Below are positions 8,436 through 17,946 of a DNA stretch of 64,000 bases, one piece after another. The stretch spans positions 1 through 64,000 of the forward strand of contig CALVCA010000006.1 of NCBI GenBank assembly GCA_944325895.1, written 5' to 3'. Position numbers and translations under genes: made by a program. Position 1 is the first letter of the stretch. Every line of letters starts with the position of its first letter. Origin of the DNA: Candidatus Gastranaerophilales bacterium (GTDB lineage Bacteria > Cyanobacteriota > Vampirovibrionia > Gastranaerophilales > Gastranaerophilaceae). The notes beneath the pieces were generated by a model. It saw only the letters and a program-made list of their open reading frames with translations, was not told where the DNA came from and did not search any database.

Positions 8436-8446
8436 TTTATACGGCA
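8436..8446 (-). promoter_or_regulatory. TGCCG-TATAAA promoter-like motif
   Basis: The minus strand reads TGCCGTATAAA about 32 nt upstream of the HD-GYP start. The same TGCCG prefix on a TATAAT hexamer occurs upstream of the genes starting at 25313 and 27536. No clear -35 hexamer is visible. A short hairpin (8492-8507, TCATAC-TTTA-GTATGA) lies further upstream. Confidence 0.4.
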
Positions 8447-8568
8447 CAAATCTATAAAAACTTTAATAATTTTTATAAAAATTTTAAAATCTCATACTTT
8501 AGTATGAAAAAAATTTTACCGGCATGCCTGATTTTTTATGATACAATTTTATATATAGGAGTAAAGCC

Positions 8569-8850
8569 ATGATAACAATAAAAGATGTAGAGCATGTTGC
8601 AAAACTTGCAAGGCTGGAATTGACGGAAGAAGAAAAAGAACTTTATACAAAACAATTAGGGGATGTATTAAAATACGTTGATCAAATGAATGAAGTTGAT
8701 ACAACAAATGTTGAACCTATGTCACATGCCGTTGATTTTTGTAACGTTATGAGAGAAGACAAAGTTTATTATGAACAAAGCAAAGAAGAATTAATGAAAA
8801 ACGCTCCGGAAGAAGAAAACGGATTTTTCAAAGTTCCGAAAATTAATTAA
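8569..8850 (+). CDS. gatC: Glutamyl-tRNA(Gln) amidotransferase subunit C
   Basis: GatC stabilises the GatCAB amidotransferase that converts Glu-tRNA(Gln), and often Asp-tRNA(Asn), to the amidated form. The 93-residue protein has the family start (IKDVEHVAKLARLELTEEE), the central DQMNEVDTTNVEPMSH segment and a C-terminal FFKVPKI. GatA and GatB are not in the window. TAGGAG precedes the ATG, and pyrG follows after 18 bp, so the two are probably co-transcribed. Confidence 0.92.
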   Translation: MITIKDVEHVAKLARLELTEEEKELYTKQLGDVLKYVDQMNEVDTTNVEPMSHAVDFCNVMREDKVYYEQSKEELMKNAPEEENGFFKVPKIN

Positions 8851-8868
8851 TATTTGTTGGGGTAAAGA

Positions 8869-10470
8869 ATGACAAAATATATTTTTATAACAGGCGGTGT
8901 AGTAAGCTCTTTAGGAAAAGGAATAATTGCCGCATCATTAGGGAAATTATTGCGTGCAAGAGGATTTTCAGTAATTAATCAAAAATTTGATCCGTATATA
9001 AACGTAGATCCCGGAACAATGAGTCCTTTTCAGCACGGAGAAGTATTTGTAACTGATGACGGAGCCGAAACAGATTTGGATTTAGGGCACTATGAACGTT
9101 TCACCGACACAAATTTAGGTAAATTTAATAATGTAACTTCCGGCAGTGTATACCAAAGAGTCATTGAAAAAGAAAGAAAAGGTGATTATTTAGGTGCAAC
9201 AGTTCAGGTAATCCCGCATATAACAAACGAAATAAAATCCCGCATAGCCGGAGCTACAAAACAATTTAACCCTGATTTTCAATTAATTGAAATCGGAGGT
9301 ACAATAGGTGACATAGAAAGTTTGCCTTTTATTGAAGCAATAAGACAATTCAAATCGGAAGCCGGAATAGGTAATGCAATTTCAGTTCATTGTACATTAC
9401 TGCCGTATTTGCCGACATCGGGAGAGTTAAAGACAAAACCTTCGCAGCACAGTGTAAGTGTTTTAAGAAGTTACGGCATACAGCCTGAGATACTGGTGTG
9501 CCGTACTACACGCTCAATCCCGAAAAATGAAAAAGAAAAACTCGCTCTGTTTTGTTCTGTAATGAAAGATGCGGTCGTTGAATGCAGAGATATGAAAAGT
9601 ATCTATGAAGTACCTTTGGCATTAGAAGAACAAAAAATGGCAGATGTAATTTTAAATATGCTTCAAGTCAAATCCCAAAAACCCGATTTAACGGGCTGGC
9701 AAAAACTTGTTGAAAAAATTAAAAACCCGAAAAAGACTATAAAAGTAGCGATTGCCGGAAAATACACAAAACTTTCGGATGCGTATATTTCCGTTGTTGA
9801 ATCATTAAAGCATGCCGGTTATGCAAATGACGCTTCAATAGAAATCAAATGGATAAATTCTGAAGAATGCGTTGATTTAAAACGCTGCAAAGAATTATTA
9901 AGCGATGTACACGCACTGGTTGTTCCCGGCGGTTTCGGAGTAAGAGGTATTGAAGGGAAATTAAATGCCATAAAATACGCAAGAGAAAATAACCTTCCGT
10001 TTTTGGGATTATGCCTGGGAATGCAGTGTGCGGTTATTGAATACGCAAGAAATGTTGCAGGTCTGAATGGAGCAAACTCTACTGAATTTGACGAAAATGC
10101 ACAGTACCCCGTTATTGATTTAATGCTTGAGCAAAAAAATGTCAAAGGCTACGGCGGGACAATGAGATTAGGTGCATATGACTGCATTTTAAAAAAAGGT
10201 TCAGTTGCACAAAAAGCATACGGAAAAGAGAAAATTTCAGAACGTCACAGACACAGATATGAAGTTAATAACGAATATTTAGAACAAATCGCAAAAGCCG
10301 GTTTGGTATTTTCCGGGATGTCGCCGGACGGAATGCTGGCAGAAGTTGTGGAATTACCAAAACTGGATTGGTTTGTTGCATCACAGTTTCATCCGGAATT
10401 TAAATCAAGACCGGAAAGACCGCATCCTTTATTCAAAGGTTTGATTGACGCAGCAGCAAAAAGGATATAA
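8869..10470 (+). CDS. pyrG: CTP synthase
   Basis: PyrG aminates UTP to CTP using glutamine and ATP. The N-terminal synthetase domain shows [13 protein letters not shown] (P-loop), [15 protein letters not shown] and [11 protein letters not shown]. The C-terminal class I glutamine amidotransferase domain has PGGFGVRG, the nucleophile elbow LGLCLGMQ with its Cys, and FHPEFKSRP with His and Glu. The 533-residue length is typical. GGGGT lies before the ATG, and the MFS gene follows after 2 bp. Confidence 0.97.
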   Translation: MTKYIFITGGVVSSLGKGIIAASLGKLLRARGFSVINQKFDPYINVDPGTMSPFQHGEVFVTDDGAETDLDLGHYERFTDTNLGKFNNVTSGSVYQRVIEKERKGDYLGATVQVIPHITNEIKSRIAGATKQFNPDFQLIEIGGTIGDIESLPFIEAIRQFKSEAGIGNAISVHCTLLPYLPTSGELKTKPSQHSVSVLRSYGIQPEILVCRTTRSIPKNEKEKLALFCSVMKDAVVECRDMKSIYEVPLALEEQKMADVILNMLQVKSQKPDLTGWQKLVEKIKNPKKTIKVAIAGKYTKLSDAYISVVESLKHAGYANDASIEIKWINSEECVDLKRCKELLSDVHALVVPGGFGVRGIEGKLNAIKYARENNLPFLGLCLGMQCAVIEYARNVAGLNGANSTEFDENAQYPVIDLMLEQKNVKGYGGTMRLGAYDCILKKGSVAQKAYGKEKISERHRHRYEVNNEYLEQIAKAGLVFSGMSPDGMLAEVVELPKLDWFVASQFHPEFKSRPERPHPLFKGLIDAAAKRI

Positions 10471-10472
10471 AA

Positions 10473-11816
10473 TTGAAAAAATTTGGTACTGTACAATTTT
10501 TAAATTTTGCGTTGGGATTTTTCGGATTGCAGTTTGCATGGCAAATGAGAATAATCTTATCAGGGCCTGTCACGGAAAGTCTTGGGGCATCGCCTTTTTT
10601 ATACGGACTAATTTGGCTTGCCGGGCCTTTCACAGGCATGGTGGTTCAGCCTTTAATCGGAGCATTGAGCGACAGGACCGTATCACCTTTCGGCAGAAGG
10701 CGTCCTTATCTTTTAGGCGGAGCAATCATTGCAAGTATTGCTCTTTGGATTTTTCCTAACTCTCAAAATGTGGCTGTATTTTTGGAAAGTCATACCGGTA
10801 TAGAGTTCCCGATATGGGCAGGATTATTTGTAGCTGCAATTATGATTTGGATTATAGATGCATGCATTAATGTTGCTCAAGGTCCCTATAGAGCCTTAAT
10901 TCCTGACGTGGTGCCCCCCGAACAGCATTCTGTTGCAAATTCTTATATAAGTCTTGCTATCGGACTCGGTTCCGTTGTCGCAGCTGGTGCCGCACCGTTT
11001 TTAAACTGGGCATTCGGTTTTCAGATGTCTATTTTAGCTCAATTTATTATGGCAGCTTTGGCATTTTCTCTTAACATGCTTTGGACTTGTTTTTGGATTA
11101 AAGAACCGGGAATTAAATCTGAAAAAAATAAGACTAAAAAAGAAAATTTTTGGAATACTTTAAAAGAATTTTTTGCACTGTCGCCTGAAGTCGCAAAAAT
11201 TTGTGCAATGCAATTTTTCACATGGATTGGTACAATGTGCATGCTGATATTTTTTACTCAATACTCAGTGCATACGCTGTTTCACGTTCCTGATTTGACA
11301 AGTGTACAAGAAAGTGTCAAACTTTTATACGCTGATACTGTTGTTGAAGGAACAAATTTTTCGTCAATATGTTTTTCAATATTTAACTTAATTTGTTTTT
11401 TAGTAGCAATACCGGTTGGAATATTAGCCGAAAAATTCGGGAACAAAAAAGTTCATATCATCTCGCTTTTGAGCATGGTTTTGGCATATTTAGGTATGGC
11501 AATGACAAAAAATATAACATATGTTATATTTTTAATGGGATTTGCGGGAATAGGCTGGGCAAGCATATGTGCTTTACCATTTGCAATGCTGTCAAAATAC
11601 ATTAAAAAAGGTACGGAAGGGTCTGTTATGGGGATATTCAACATTTTTATAGCAGGACCGCAGGTATTTGTATGTACACTTGTTGCATGGTTTATTTCCA
11701 AATGTTCATTTGCGGCAAATGAAGGTCTTGTTAACTATCACTGGGAATATGCATTTTTAGTAGGTGCTGCATGCTTATTAACGGCTGCAGCCATTACATA
11801 TACAGTTAAAAAATAA
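10473..11816 (+). CDS. MFS transporter, SLC45/sucrose-symporter-like
   Basis: The 447-residue protein has about twelve hydrophobic helices and the MFS signature between helices 2 and 3 (LIGALSDRTVSPFGRRRPY). NVAQGPYRALIPD near residue 140 is the GPYRAL-type motif of the glycoside/sucrose proton-symporter branch (SLC45-like). The start is a TTG at 10473, 2 bp after the pyrG stop, with AAAAGGA upstream; there is no ATG nearby. The substrate is probably a sugar or nucleoside-like glycoside, which the sequence alone cannot decide. Confidence 0.8.
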   Translation: MKKFGTVQFLNFALGFFGLQFAWQMRIILSGPVTESLGASPFLYGLIWLAGPFTGMVVQPLIGALSDRTVSPFGRRRPYLLGGAIIASIALWIFPNSQNVAVFLESHTGIEFPIWAGLFVAAIMIWIIDACINVAQGPYRALIPDVVPPEQHSVANSYISLAIGLGSVVAAGAAPFLNWAFGFQMSILAQFIMAALAFSLNMLWTCFWIKEPGIKSEKNKTKKENFWNTLKEFFALSPEVAKICAMQFFTWIGTMCMLIFFTQYSVHTLFHVPDLTSVQESVKLLYADTVVEGTNFSSICFSIFNLICFLVAIPVGILAEKFGNKKVHIISLLSMVLAYLGMAMTKNITYVIFLMGFAGIGWASICALPFAMLSKYIKKGTEGSVMGIFNIFIAGPQVFVCTLVAWFISKCSFAANEGLVNYHWEYAFLVGAACLLTAAAITYTVKK

Positions 11817-11821
11817 AAATT

Positions 11822-12808
11822 TTATTTTAATATTGCATTTAAAATATCAGAAGCTGAAATCTTCAAGCAGTCCAAACTTTGACAAGAAGTTTGACGTTTT
11901 TCCCAAAGACATGGTTTGATGGGACAATTATCTCCGGCTTTTATGGCAGTAACTGACGGAGGGATAAGCTTTTCATCATCAGTAGGTCCGAAAATTGCAT
12001 ATGTTTTTACTCCAAGTGCAACCGCAACATGTAAAGGAGCTGAATCAGAGCATAAAAACATTTCAGCTTGAGCAATTAATTCAGCCAATTCACGCAAATT
12101 TTTTGTTTTACCGTACAAGTTTTCAAAATTATTTGTTTTAACTGTTTTCAAAATAGTTTGAATACATTCATCATCGTCAGGTCCGCCTGATAAAATTACT
12201 TTTTTCCCGCTTTGAACAAGTAAATCGATTACATCAGCCCAAACTTGAGCGGGAATTGTTTTTACAATTCCTTTTTGAATACTCATTTTGCTAACCCCGG
12301 GATGAATTAATACAGAATTTGGAATTTTTATTTGTTTATCCACATTAATTTGAGGAAGCTCCGTCACAATATCAGTCAACGGAGTTACAAGATCATGATA
12401 CATTTTTGCGGCATATTGATTTTTATTTAAATGAATAGCTCCAGTCAAAAGTATTCTGCTTAATTTTCCGCAGTCATATCCGATACGTGTTTTAATTCCT
12501 GTCAGCCATAAAATTACACTCATAAAAACACTTCCGCCCGAGGCTAATATGATATCAAATCCGCCTTTTTGAGCTTTTAAAATAAACTTTACAAGCTCAA
12601 GATACTTATTTTTAGTCTTAATATCAACAATAATCGTATTATCAATAACACCGGTTAAATCTTTTATTCCATTGCTCCTGCCTTCAAGAGCCAATGTTAT
12701 TTCGGCTGACGGAAACTCTTTTTTTAAAGAGATTAATGCCGGTAAAAATAAAATTTCATCACCAATTCCGCCAAAATTAACGGCAAGTATTTTATTAATT
12801 TTTTCCAT
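11822..12808 (-). CDS. Glycosyltransferase family 9 (heptosyltransferase-like)
   Basis: GT9 enzymes such as WaaC/WaaF add heptose to the LPS core. The 328-residue product starts KILAVNFGGIGDEILFLPAL, the N-terminal Rossmann domain of the family. The C-terminal domain has VLIHPGVS, VILSGGPDDDE and CSDSAPLHVAVALGVKTYAIFGPTD, the ADP-sugar site. An outer-membrane glycolipid role fits the Lpt genes further on. The frame is open another 71 codons upstream, but the ATG at 12808 has TATAAT ending 6 nt before it, so a leaderless mRNA starts there. Confidence 0.88.
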   Translation of the reverse strand: MEKINKILAVNFGGIGDEILFLPALISLKKEFPSAEITLALEGRSNGIKDLTGVIDNTIIVDIKTKNKYLELVKFILKAQKGGFDIILASGGSVFMSVILWLTGIKTRIGYDCGKLSRILLTGAIHLNKNQYAAKMYHDLVTPLTDIVTELPQINVDKQIKIPNSVLIHPGVSKMSIQKGIVKTIPAQVWADVIDLLVQSGKKVILSGGPDDDECIQTILKTVKTNNFENLYGKTKNLRELAELIAQAEMFLCSDSAPLHVAVALGVKTYAIFGPTDDEKLIPPSVTAIKAGDNCPIKPCLWEKRQTSCQSLDCLKISASDILNAILK

Positions 12809-12814
12809 AACTAA

Positions 12815-12842
12815 ATTATACAATAAAAATTTGTTGTATAAT
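12815..12842. promoter_or_regulatory. Overlapping divergent leaderless promoters
   Basis: Two perfect TATAAT boxes face outward: 12820-12815 on the minus strand and 12837-12842 on the plus strand. Each is followed by exactly 6 nt and an ATG (12808 minus, 12849 plus). Each -10 box lies where the other promoter's -35 would be, so polymerase can probably occupy only one at a time. Neither gene has a Shine-Dalgarno sequence. Confidence 0.75.
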
Positions 12843-12848
12843 AAATTT

Positions 12849-14384
12849 ATGGTAAACAAAGTCAAAACCGGAACAGTAATAGGATTAAACTCATACGAAG
12901 TATCAGTAGAAACAGACATACAAAACGGTTTGCCGTCATTTTCGGTTGTGGGATTACCTGATGCTGCAGTGAATGAAGCACGTGACAGGGTTAGATCTGC
13001 TGTCAAAAATTCGGGTTTCACATTTCCTTCAAAAAAAATTGTAATAAATTTGGCACCCGCTGACTTAAAAAAAACAGGAACAAGTTTTGATTTGCCGATA
13101 GCCGTCGGTATTGTTATAGAAGAAGGAGTTTTAGAAGCAGAATCAGTAAAAGACTATGCATTTTTGGGAGAATTATCATTAAACGGCGATTTAAGAGGGG
13201 TTAGAGGTGTTTTACCTGCAGTTATAGGATTAAAAGAAGCAGGTATAAAAAATGTTATTGTCCCTTTATGTAATGCAAAAGAAGCGGCCCTTGTGGATAA
13301 TATCAATATATACGGGGCAGACACGCTTTTTGATGTTGTTAATCATTTTACGGAAACTCCGCTTAAAAAATTTGACTCAAATATTGCGAATTATCTTACG
13401 GATTTTAATGAAAATTTTGAATATGATTTTAAGGATGTAAAAGGGCAGCAAAAAGCAAAGCGTGCCTTAGAAATAGCTGCTGCAGGAGGACATAATCTTT
13501 TAATGACAGGTTCACCCGGCTCAGGTAAAACCCTTATGGCAAAATGTTTTGCATCAATACTTCCGCCTTTGAATTTAAAAGAGGCATTAGAATTAACTAA
13601 AATTTACAGTGTTTGCGGACTCTTAACACCTGAAGAACCTCTAGTCAAGAAACGACCGTTTAGAATTGTACACCATACGGCATCAGCTAACGGTATTATC
13701 GGCGGAGGCAGCAACCCCATGCCGGGAGAAATTACTCTTGCACACAGAGGGGTTTTATTTTTAGATGAAATGGTTGAATTTCCGAGAAACGTTTTAGAAG
13801 TATTAAGGCAGCCGCTGGAAGACGGCGAAATTGTTATCTCACGTGCCAAACACTCCATAAAATATCCGGCGAAATTTATGCTTTTAGGAGCAATGAATCC
13901 TTGTCCGTGCGGTTATTTAGGAGATAAAGAAAAACAATGCACTTGTTCTGAATATATGATAAACAGATACCTTGCAAAACTTTCAGGGCCGCTTTTGGAC
14001 AGAATTGATTTACAAATTGATGTTCCAAGACTCACTGCTAATGAACTTTTATCCGCATCAACAGCACAGGAAAGCTCGCATGATATCAGAGACAGGGTTA
14101 TAAAAGCACGTAATATTCAGGCTGACAGATATAAAAATGAAAATATTTTTACTAATTCGGAATTAACTCCTGATTTAATCAAAAAATATTGTCAAATTGA
14201 TGAAAATTCACAGGAAATTTTTAAAGCTGCAATCGTAAAATATAGTCTTTCGGGAAGAAGATATGACCGAATTCTCAAAATTGCACGCACCATAGCTGAT
14301 TTGGACAATTCAAAGATTATCAAACAAAATCATCTTATGCAAGCCTTGCAATACAAAATGTTTGACAAAAACTCACTTGATTAA
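12849..14384 (+). CDS. comM: ComM/YifB-family AAA+ Mg-chelatase-like ATPase
   Basis: ComM is a hexameric helicase that promotes branch migration during natural transformation. The 511-residue protein has the N-terminal ribosomal-S5-like domain (SFSVVGLPDAAVNEARDRVRSA), Walker A GSPGSGKT near residue 221, Walker B LFLDEM, the GAMNPCPCGY zinc-like motif with further Cys at CTCSEY, and the C-terminal SGRRYDRILKIARTIADL segment. The start is ATG 12849, 6 nt after TATAAT and without a ribosome site; the frame is open upstream. Its 3' end overlaps the chromate-transporter gene by 12 bp. Confidence 0.93.
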   Translation: MVNKVKTGTVIGLNSYEVSVETDIQNGLPSFSVVGLPDAAVNEARDRVRSAVKNSGFTFPSKKIVINLAPADLKKTGTSFDLPIAVGIVIEEGVLEAESVKDYAFLGELSLNGDLRGVRGVLPAVIGLKEAGIKNVIVPLCNAKEAALVDNINIYGADTLFDVVNHFTETPLKKFDSNIANYLTDFNENFEYDFKDVKGQQKAKRALEIAAAGGHNLLMTGSPGSGKTLMAKCFASILPPLNLKEALELTKIYSVCGLLTPEEPLVKKRPFRIVHHTASANGIIGGGSNPMPGEITLAHRGVLFLDEMVEFPRNVLEVLRQPLEDGEIVISRAKHSIKYPAKFMLLGAMNPCPCGYLGDKEKQCTCSEYMINRYLAKLSGPLLDRIDLQIDVPRLTANELLSASTAQESSHDIRDRVIKARNIQADRYKNENIFTNSELTPDLIKKYCQIDENSQEIFKAAIVKYSLSGRRYDRILKIARTIADLDNSKIIKQNHLMQALQYKMFDKNSLD

Positions 14385-14903
14385 ATGTGCATAACCTGCC
14401 AAAAGTCCTGCAATAGCGGAAAATCCCAAATAAAAAAGCGGATCTCTTTTTTGTTTTGTACTTATAAAAAATAAAATTCCCAGTAAAATTATTCCTAAAA
14501 TATTTGCATTAGATATAAATAAATCAACACCAACTGCTGCTAAAAGCCCGCAGCCTGCAGGTTTTAAAGCATATATTGCAGCCTGGACATTTTTATTTGT
14601 TTTGAATTGCTCCAGTAATTTTGAAATAACTATTACTAAAATATATGAAGGCAAAATTATTGATGTGGTCGCAACAAGTGCACCTAAAATTCCTGACGTT
14701 GTAAAACCTGCAAATGTGGCAACGTTAACACCGACAGGTCCCGGAGTAATGGTTGATACAGCAATCATATCAGTTAATTGCTTTGCTGTGTACCATTTTT
14801 GAACTTCAGCTATATGAAATAAAAACGGCAATGTAGCATATCCGCCGCCATATGAAAACAATCCTATATGAAAAAACTGTAAAAATAATTCCCAATAAAT
14901 CAT
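14373..14903 (-). CDS. Chromate transporter, C-terminal-type half
   Basis: This 176-residue membrane protein is one half of a CHR-family transporter. It starts with the CHR motif FSYGGGYATLPFLFH, followed by TITPGPVGVNVATFAG and five to six hydrophobic helices. Short-chain CHR proteins work as pairs encoded by adjacent genes. Its start overlaps the stop of the upstream half by 4 bp (ATGA), so they are co-translated. The natural substrate may be sulfate or another oxyanion instead of chromate. Confidence 0.88.
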   Translation of the reverse strand: MIYWELFLQFFHIGLFSYGGGYATLPFLFHIAEVQKWYTAKQLTDMIAVSTITPGPVGVNVATFAGFTTSGILGALVATTSIILPSYILVIVISKLLEQFKTNKNVQAAIYALKPAGCGLLAAVGVDLFISNANILGIILLGILFFISTKQKRDPLFYLGFSAIAGLLAGYAHLIK

Positions 14904-15454
14904 TTTTTACACTCCGTAATTGGATGTTTTTTACGGTAAACAATTCCTGCAAGTATTGATGCAATAATAATTATTGCAGGTGAAACTTTAAAACAGGCAG
15001 ACAAAATAAATGCCGCAAAAAATATAACACAGGTAAATTTATCAACAACGCTTTTATTCCACATCTCTTTTGTTGCTAAATACAAAAGAATAATTACGCC
15101 TATACCGACACCCCAAAATATGCTTTGAATAAAACTCAAATGAACAATTTCTTCCAAAATTGAAGCAATGAGAACGATTGCCAAAAATGCCGGTGACACA
15201 ATTCCCAAAACCGCAGCCAAAGCCCCGATTTGACCTCTGAGTTTGTAGCCTACAAAAATAGACATATTAGCTGCAATAATTCCCGGAACAGACTGTCCCA
15301 GTGCGTAATACTCACATAATCCATCAGAATCAATCCATCCTTTCTTATCGACAAGTTCTGACTGCAAAAGAGGTAATATTACATACCCCCCGCCTAAAAG
15401 CAGCGTTCCTACCTTAAAAAATGTTTTAAAAATTGTATAAAATGATTTGTCCAT
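14900..15454 (-). CDS. Chromate transporter, N-terminal-type half
   Basis: The 184-residue partner half has the CHR motif LLGGGYVILPLLQSELV near residue 18, the following ALGQSVPGIIAANMSIFVGY segment split by helices, and about six membrane spans. It precedes the second half with a 4-bp overlap. No regulator of the ChrB type is adjacent. The start codon lacks a strong ribosome site; the gene lies 31 bp downstream of the SDR gene's coding end on the other side. Confidence 0.88.
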   Translation of the reverse strand: MDKSFYTIFKTFFKVGTLLLGGGYVILPLLQSELVDKKGWIDSDGLCEYYALGQSVPGIIAANMSIFVGYKLRGQIGALAAVLGIVSPAFLAIVLIASILEEIVHLSFIQSIFWGVGIGVIILLYLATKEMWNKSVVDKFTCVIFFAAFILSACFKVSPAIIIIASILAGIVYRKKHPITECKK

Positions 15455-15484
15455 AAAAATTATTTTTAACTCAGATAAATCTTA

Positions 15485-16183
15485 TTAAATTCCGACGCTC
15501 AAACCTGCACAAAGATTGATAGATTGACCTGTTATACCTTTTGCATCCTCAGAAATCAAATATCTGACAAGCTTCGCAATTTCTTCGGGCTGCACAAAAC
15601 GTCTTTGCGGAATAGTTTCCAAAATTTCATCTTTAAAAAATTCGGATAATTCAGCAGAATGCATACCCAATTCCGTATCAACCCAGCCGGGATTTATTGT
15701 ATTTACCGTAATATTATAAGAAGCAAGTTCCAGTGCCAATGCCCTTGTCAAACCAATAAACCCTGATTTTGTTGCAGAATATAAACTTGCATTAGCTTCT
15801 CCCATAATACCGGAAATTGAACCTATATTTATTATTCTGCCCCACTTTTTTTGTTTCATATTCTCACTTGCTTTGGCAATAAGCTTAACAGGAGCTATTA
15901 AATTAACGTTGAAAATTTCATGTATTTGTTCATCCGACATTTTATCAATCGCACCGTAAATATATTCACCGGCATTATTTATAAGTATATCGATTTTTTT
16001 GTCCTGAACATATCTTTCTAATGTTTCTACATCTTTTAACAAATCGCATACACAATAATTCTTATAAACTCTAAGTAACTCAACATTTCTGCCGGTTGCA
16101 TAAATATTACCGACTGATTTTAATTCCTCAGCAATTGCCTTTCCAATACCTTGAGTAGCACCCGTTACTAAAATATTAACCAT
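15485..16183 (-). CDS. Short-chain dehydrogenase/reductase, FabG-like
   Basis: The 232-residue protein has a classical SDR layout: VTGATQGIGKAIAEEL (NAD(P) site), DILINNAGEY, the catalytic Ser in NIGSISG, and YSATKSG with Tyr and Lys, then NTINPGWVDTEL and the C-terminal GQSINLCAG. It fits a 3-oxoacyl-ACP-reductase-like SDR, although many SDRs of this length act on other substrates. Its start overlaps the end of tcdA by 8 bp, so it belongs to the secG-tcdA-SDR unit. Confidence 0.85.
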   Translation of the reverse strand: MVNILVTGATQGIGKAIAEELKSVGNIYATGRNVELLRVYKNYCVCDLLKDVETLERYVQDKKIDILINNAGEYIYGAIDKMSDEQIHEIFNVNLIAPVKLIAKASENMKQKKWGRIINIGSISGIMGEANASLYSATKSGFIGLTRALALELASYNITVNTINPGWVDTELGMHSAELSEFFKDEILETIPQRRFVQPEEIAKLVRYLISEDAKGITGQSINLCAGLSVGI

Positions 16184-16919
16184 TTCTAAATTCCTCTATA
16201 ATATAGTATGCCATAAAAATCCCTGCAGTGCAAGCAACAAAAGGTGTTGATGAAGGTATTATTTTAGAAAATTCAATTTTTTCACCAAAACTTGTACAAA
16301 TTTCTTCTTTTTCCGATATTTTCTCTTTGGCAAATGGTTTTTCGCGGCTTGCGACAACCTGTATACCGCTTTCTATACCTAATTTTTTTAATTGATAGAT
16401 AACATTCGACACAAAAGGAGCATTTTTATTTTCAATATCTTTAATATCACAAATATATAATTGTGTAGGATTCATACGATTTCCGGCACCCATCGAACTT
16501 ATAACCGGTATACGATTTTCAATGCAGTACTGCAGCAGCGAAATTTTAGAACGCAAAGTATCAATTGCATCCGCAACAAAATCAGCTTTCGGGAATACGA
16601 GCTTTTCCGTATAAAAATCGCAAATCACATTTATTTTAACTTCAGGATTAATATCCTTTAAACGTTTTTCAAAAAGCTCAGTTTTTTTAATTCCGACAGT
16701 TGAATTCAGAGCAACAAGCTGACGGTTAATATTAGAATAAGACACCGTATCAAAATCAACTATGGTAATTTGTCCTATACCGGCTCTTACAAGCATTTCA
16801 GCACAATAGCCGCCTACACCGCCCAAACCGAATACGGCAACGTGTTTATTTCTTAAAAAACATTGAAAATCCTGTCCCCAAAACAACTCGTTTCGTGAAA
16901 AAATTTCGTCAGTTTCCAT
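16176..16919 (-). CDS. tcdA: tRNA threonylcarbamoyladenosine dehydratase (ThiF/HesA family)
   Basis: TcdA cyclises t6A37 in tRNA to ct6A using ATP. The 247-residue protein has the ubiquitin-E1-like nucleotide site GLGGVGGYCAEMLVRAGIG near residue 31, followed by DFDTVSYSNINRQ, and DAIDTLRSK for the adenylation site. ISSMGAGNRMNPT and the C-terminal membrane-like helix (ACTAGIFMAYYIIEEF) match TcdA better than MoeB or ThiF, which carry a CxxC zinc site absent here. It lies directly after secG. Confidence 0.85.
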   Translation of the reverse strand: METDEIFSRNELFWGQDFQCFLRNKHVAVFGLGGVGGYCAEMLVRAGIGQITIVDFDTVSYSNINRQLVALNSTVGIKKTELFEKRLKDINPEVKINVICDFYTEKLVFPKADFVADAIDTLRSKISLLQYCIENRIPVISSMGAGNRMNPTQLYICDIKDIENKNAPFVSNVIYQLKKLGIESGIQVVASREKPFAKEKISEKEEICTSFGEKIEFSKIIPSSTPFVACTAGIFMAYYIIEEFRNG

Positions 16920-17144
16920 CTATTTTACAATACCATACCCGAGAAGAAATGTGCAAACAATAAAGACACCGGCAACGATTGCCGTGAATTTATTCAGACC
17001 TTTTTCCGCACTTTTTTGTGATGTAAATATATGAGAAGCACCGCCAATTCCTGCTATTCCGTCACCTTTTGGCGAATGCAGTAAAATTAATATTATTAAA
17101 AACAGTGCTGATAAAATTTGAATTGCCCAAACAAATGTTAACAT
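16920..17144 (-). CDS. secG: Preprotein translocase subunit SecG
   Basis: SecG assists SecYE-SecA in export. The 74-residue protein has two hydrophobic helices (about 3-21 and 52-72) around a polar loop with LHSPKGDGIAGIGG, which matches the conserved SecG loop. Its ATG overlaps the stop of the NUDIX gene by 1 bp. SecA is encoded elsewhere in this window (43847-46474). Confidence 0.9.
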   Translation of the reverse strand: MLTFVWAIQILSALFLIILILLHSPKGDGIAGIGGASHIFTSQKSAEKGLNKFTAIVAGVFIVCTFLLGYGIVK

Positions 17145-17821
17145 TATTTTTTCTCCTTTTTAATAAAATGGGCACGTTTGGAATTCAATTTAATATTTTC
17201 AAACGTGTATAACCTGGCAGGTCTTTTTGAAGAAACTTTCGTATACTCGTTTAATTCAATAAGTCCTTCAGTACTTAAAGCTTTTTTCCTGAAATTACGC
17301 TTATCAAGTTTTTTATTCATTATTAACTCATAAACTTTTTGCATTTCAGTCAGTGTAAATTTTTCATTCAATAATTGATACGCAACCGGACAAAGTTCCA
17401 GTCTTTCACGTGTACGTTTAAGTGAATACTCTATAATTTCTCTATGGTCAAATGCCAAAGGCGGCAAATCGGAAACCTTATGCCAGCCGAGTTCAGGGGA
17501 TGTAATAATATTCAAATCTTCAGATCTTACCAATGCAAAATAAGCACATGTTATAACTCTTGCATTAGGGTGACGAAGCGGATCACCAAAAGTGTAAAGC
17601 TGCTCAAGATAAATATTGTCAACATTTGTACGTTCTTTTAATATCCTTAATGCAGCTTGATCCAAATTTTCAGATAATCTTACATATCCTCCGGGTATTG
17701 CCCATTTGTCTTTAAACGGTTCATTTGTACGTTTAACAAGCAAAACCTGAATGGCATTATTTTTCATAGTTAAAATAACTACGTCTACCGTTATCTCGTG
17801 TGTTTTTGTTTCATTAAACAT
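17144..17821 (-). CDS. NrtR-like NUDIX/winged-helix regulator
   Basis: The 225-residue protein has an N-terminal NUDIX domain (about 8-140; WAIPGGYVRLSENLD then RILKERTNV) and a C-terminal region that looks like a winged helix (about 150-215, with FTLTEMQKVYELIM and DKRNFRKKAL). That is the layout of NrtR, an ADP-ribose-responsive repressor of NAD genes. The NUDIX catalytic box is degenerate, with RILKER where REUXEE is expected, consistent with binding without hydrolysis. The ATG at 17821 has TATTAT ending 6 nt upstream and no ribosome site. Confidence 0.8.
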   Translation of the reverse strand: MFNETKTHEITVDVVILTMKNNAIQVLLVKRTNEPFKDKWAIPGGYVRLSENLDQAALRILKERTNVDNIYLEQLYTFGDPLRHPNARVITCAYFALVRSEDLNIITSPELGWHKVSDLPPLAFDHREIIEYSLKRTRERLELCPVAYQLLNEKFTLTEMQKVYELIMNKKLDKRNFRKKALSTEGLIELNEYTKVSSKRPARLYTFENIKLNSKRAHFIKKEKK

Positions 17822-17827
17822 ATCTCT

Positions 17828-17833
17828 ATAATA
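17828..17833 (-). promoter_or_regulatory. -10 box of probable leaderless transcript
   Basis: TATTAT on the minus strand, then AGAGAT (6 nt), then the ATG at 17821. It would drive the NUDIX-secG-tcdA-SDR unit. Confidence 0.55.
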
Positions 17834-17946
17834 TAATAAACAAAGTATTTTTCACCAATTTAAACAAAAAATACGTTAACATATATTAACAATTATGGCA
17901 ATTTTTGGATTATAAAATTTTTTAAATAAATACGGGGAAAATTAAA

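Noticed and set aside
11822-13021. A 399-residue version of the GT9 protein starting at 13021
   Set aside because: The extra 71 codons overlap comM on the other strand and lack family similarity. The ATG at 12808 has a -10 box at leaderless distance.
14373-15454. The two chromate-transporter halves as a frameshifted single gene
   Set aside because: Both have their own CHR motif and start codon, with a 4-bp ATGA overlap. This is the known paired short-chain CHR arrangement.
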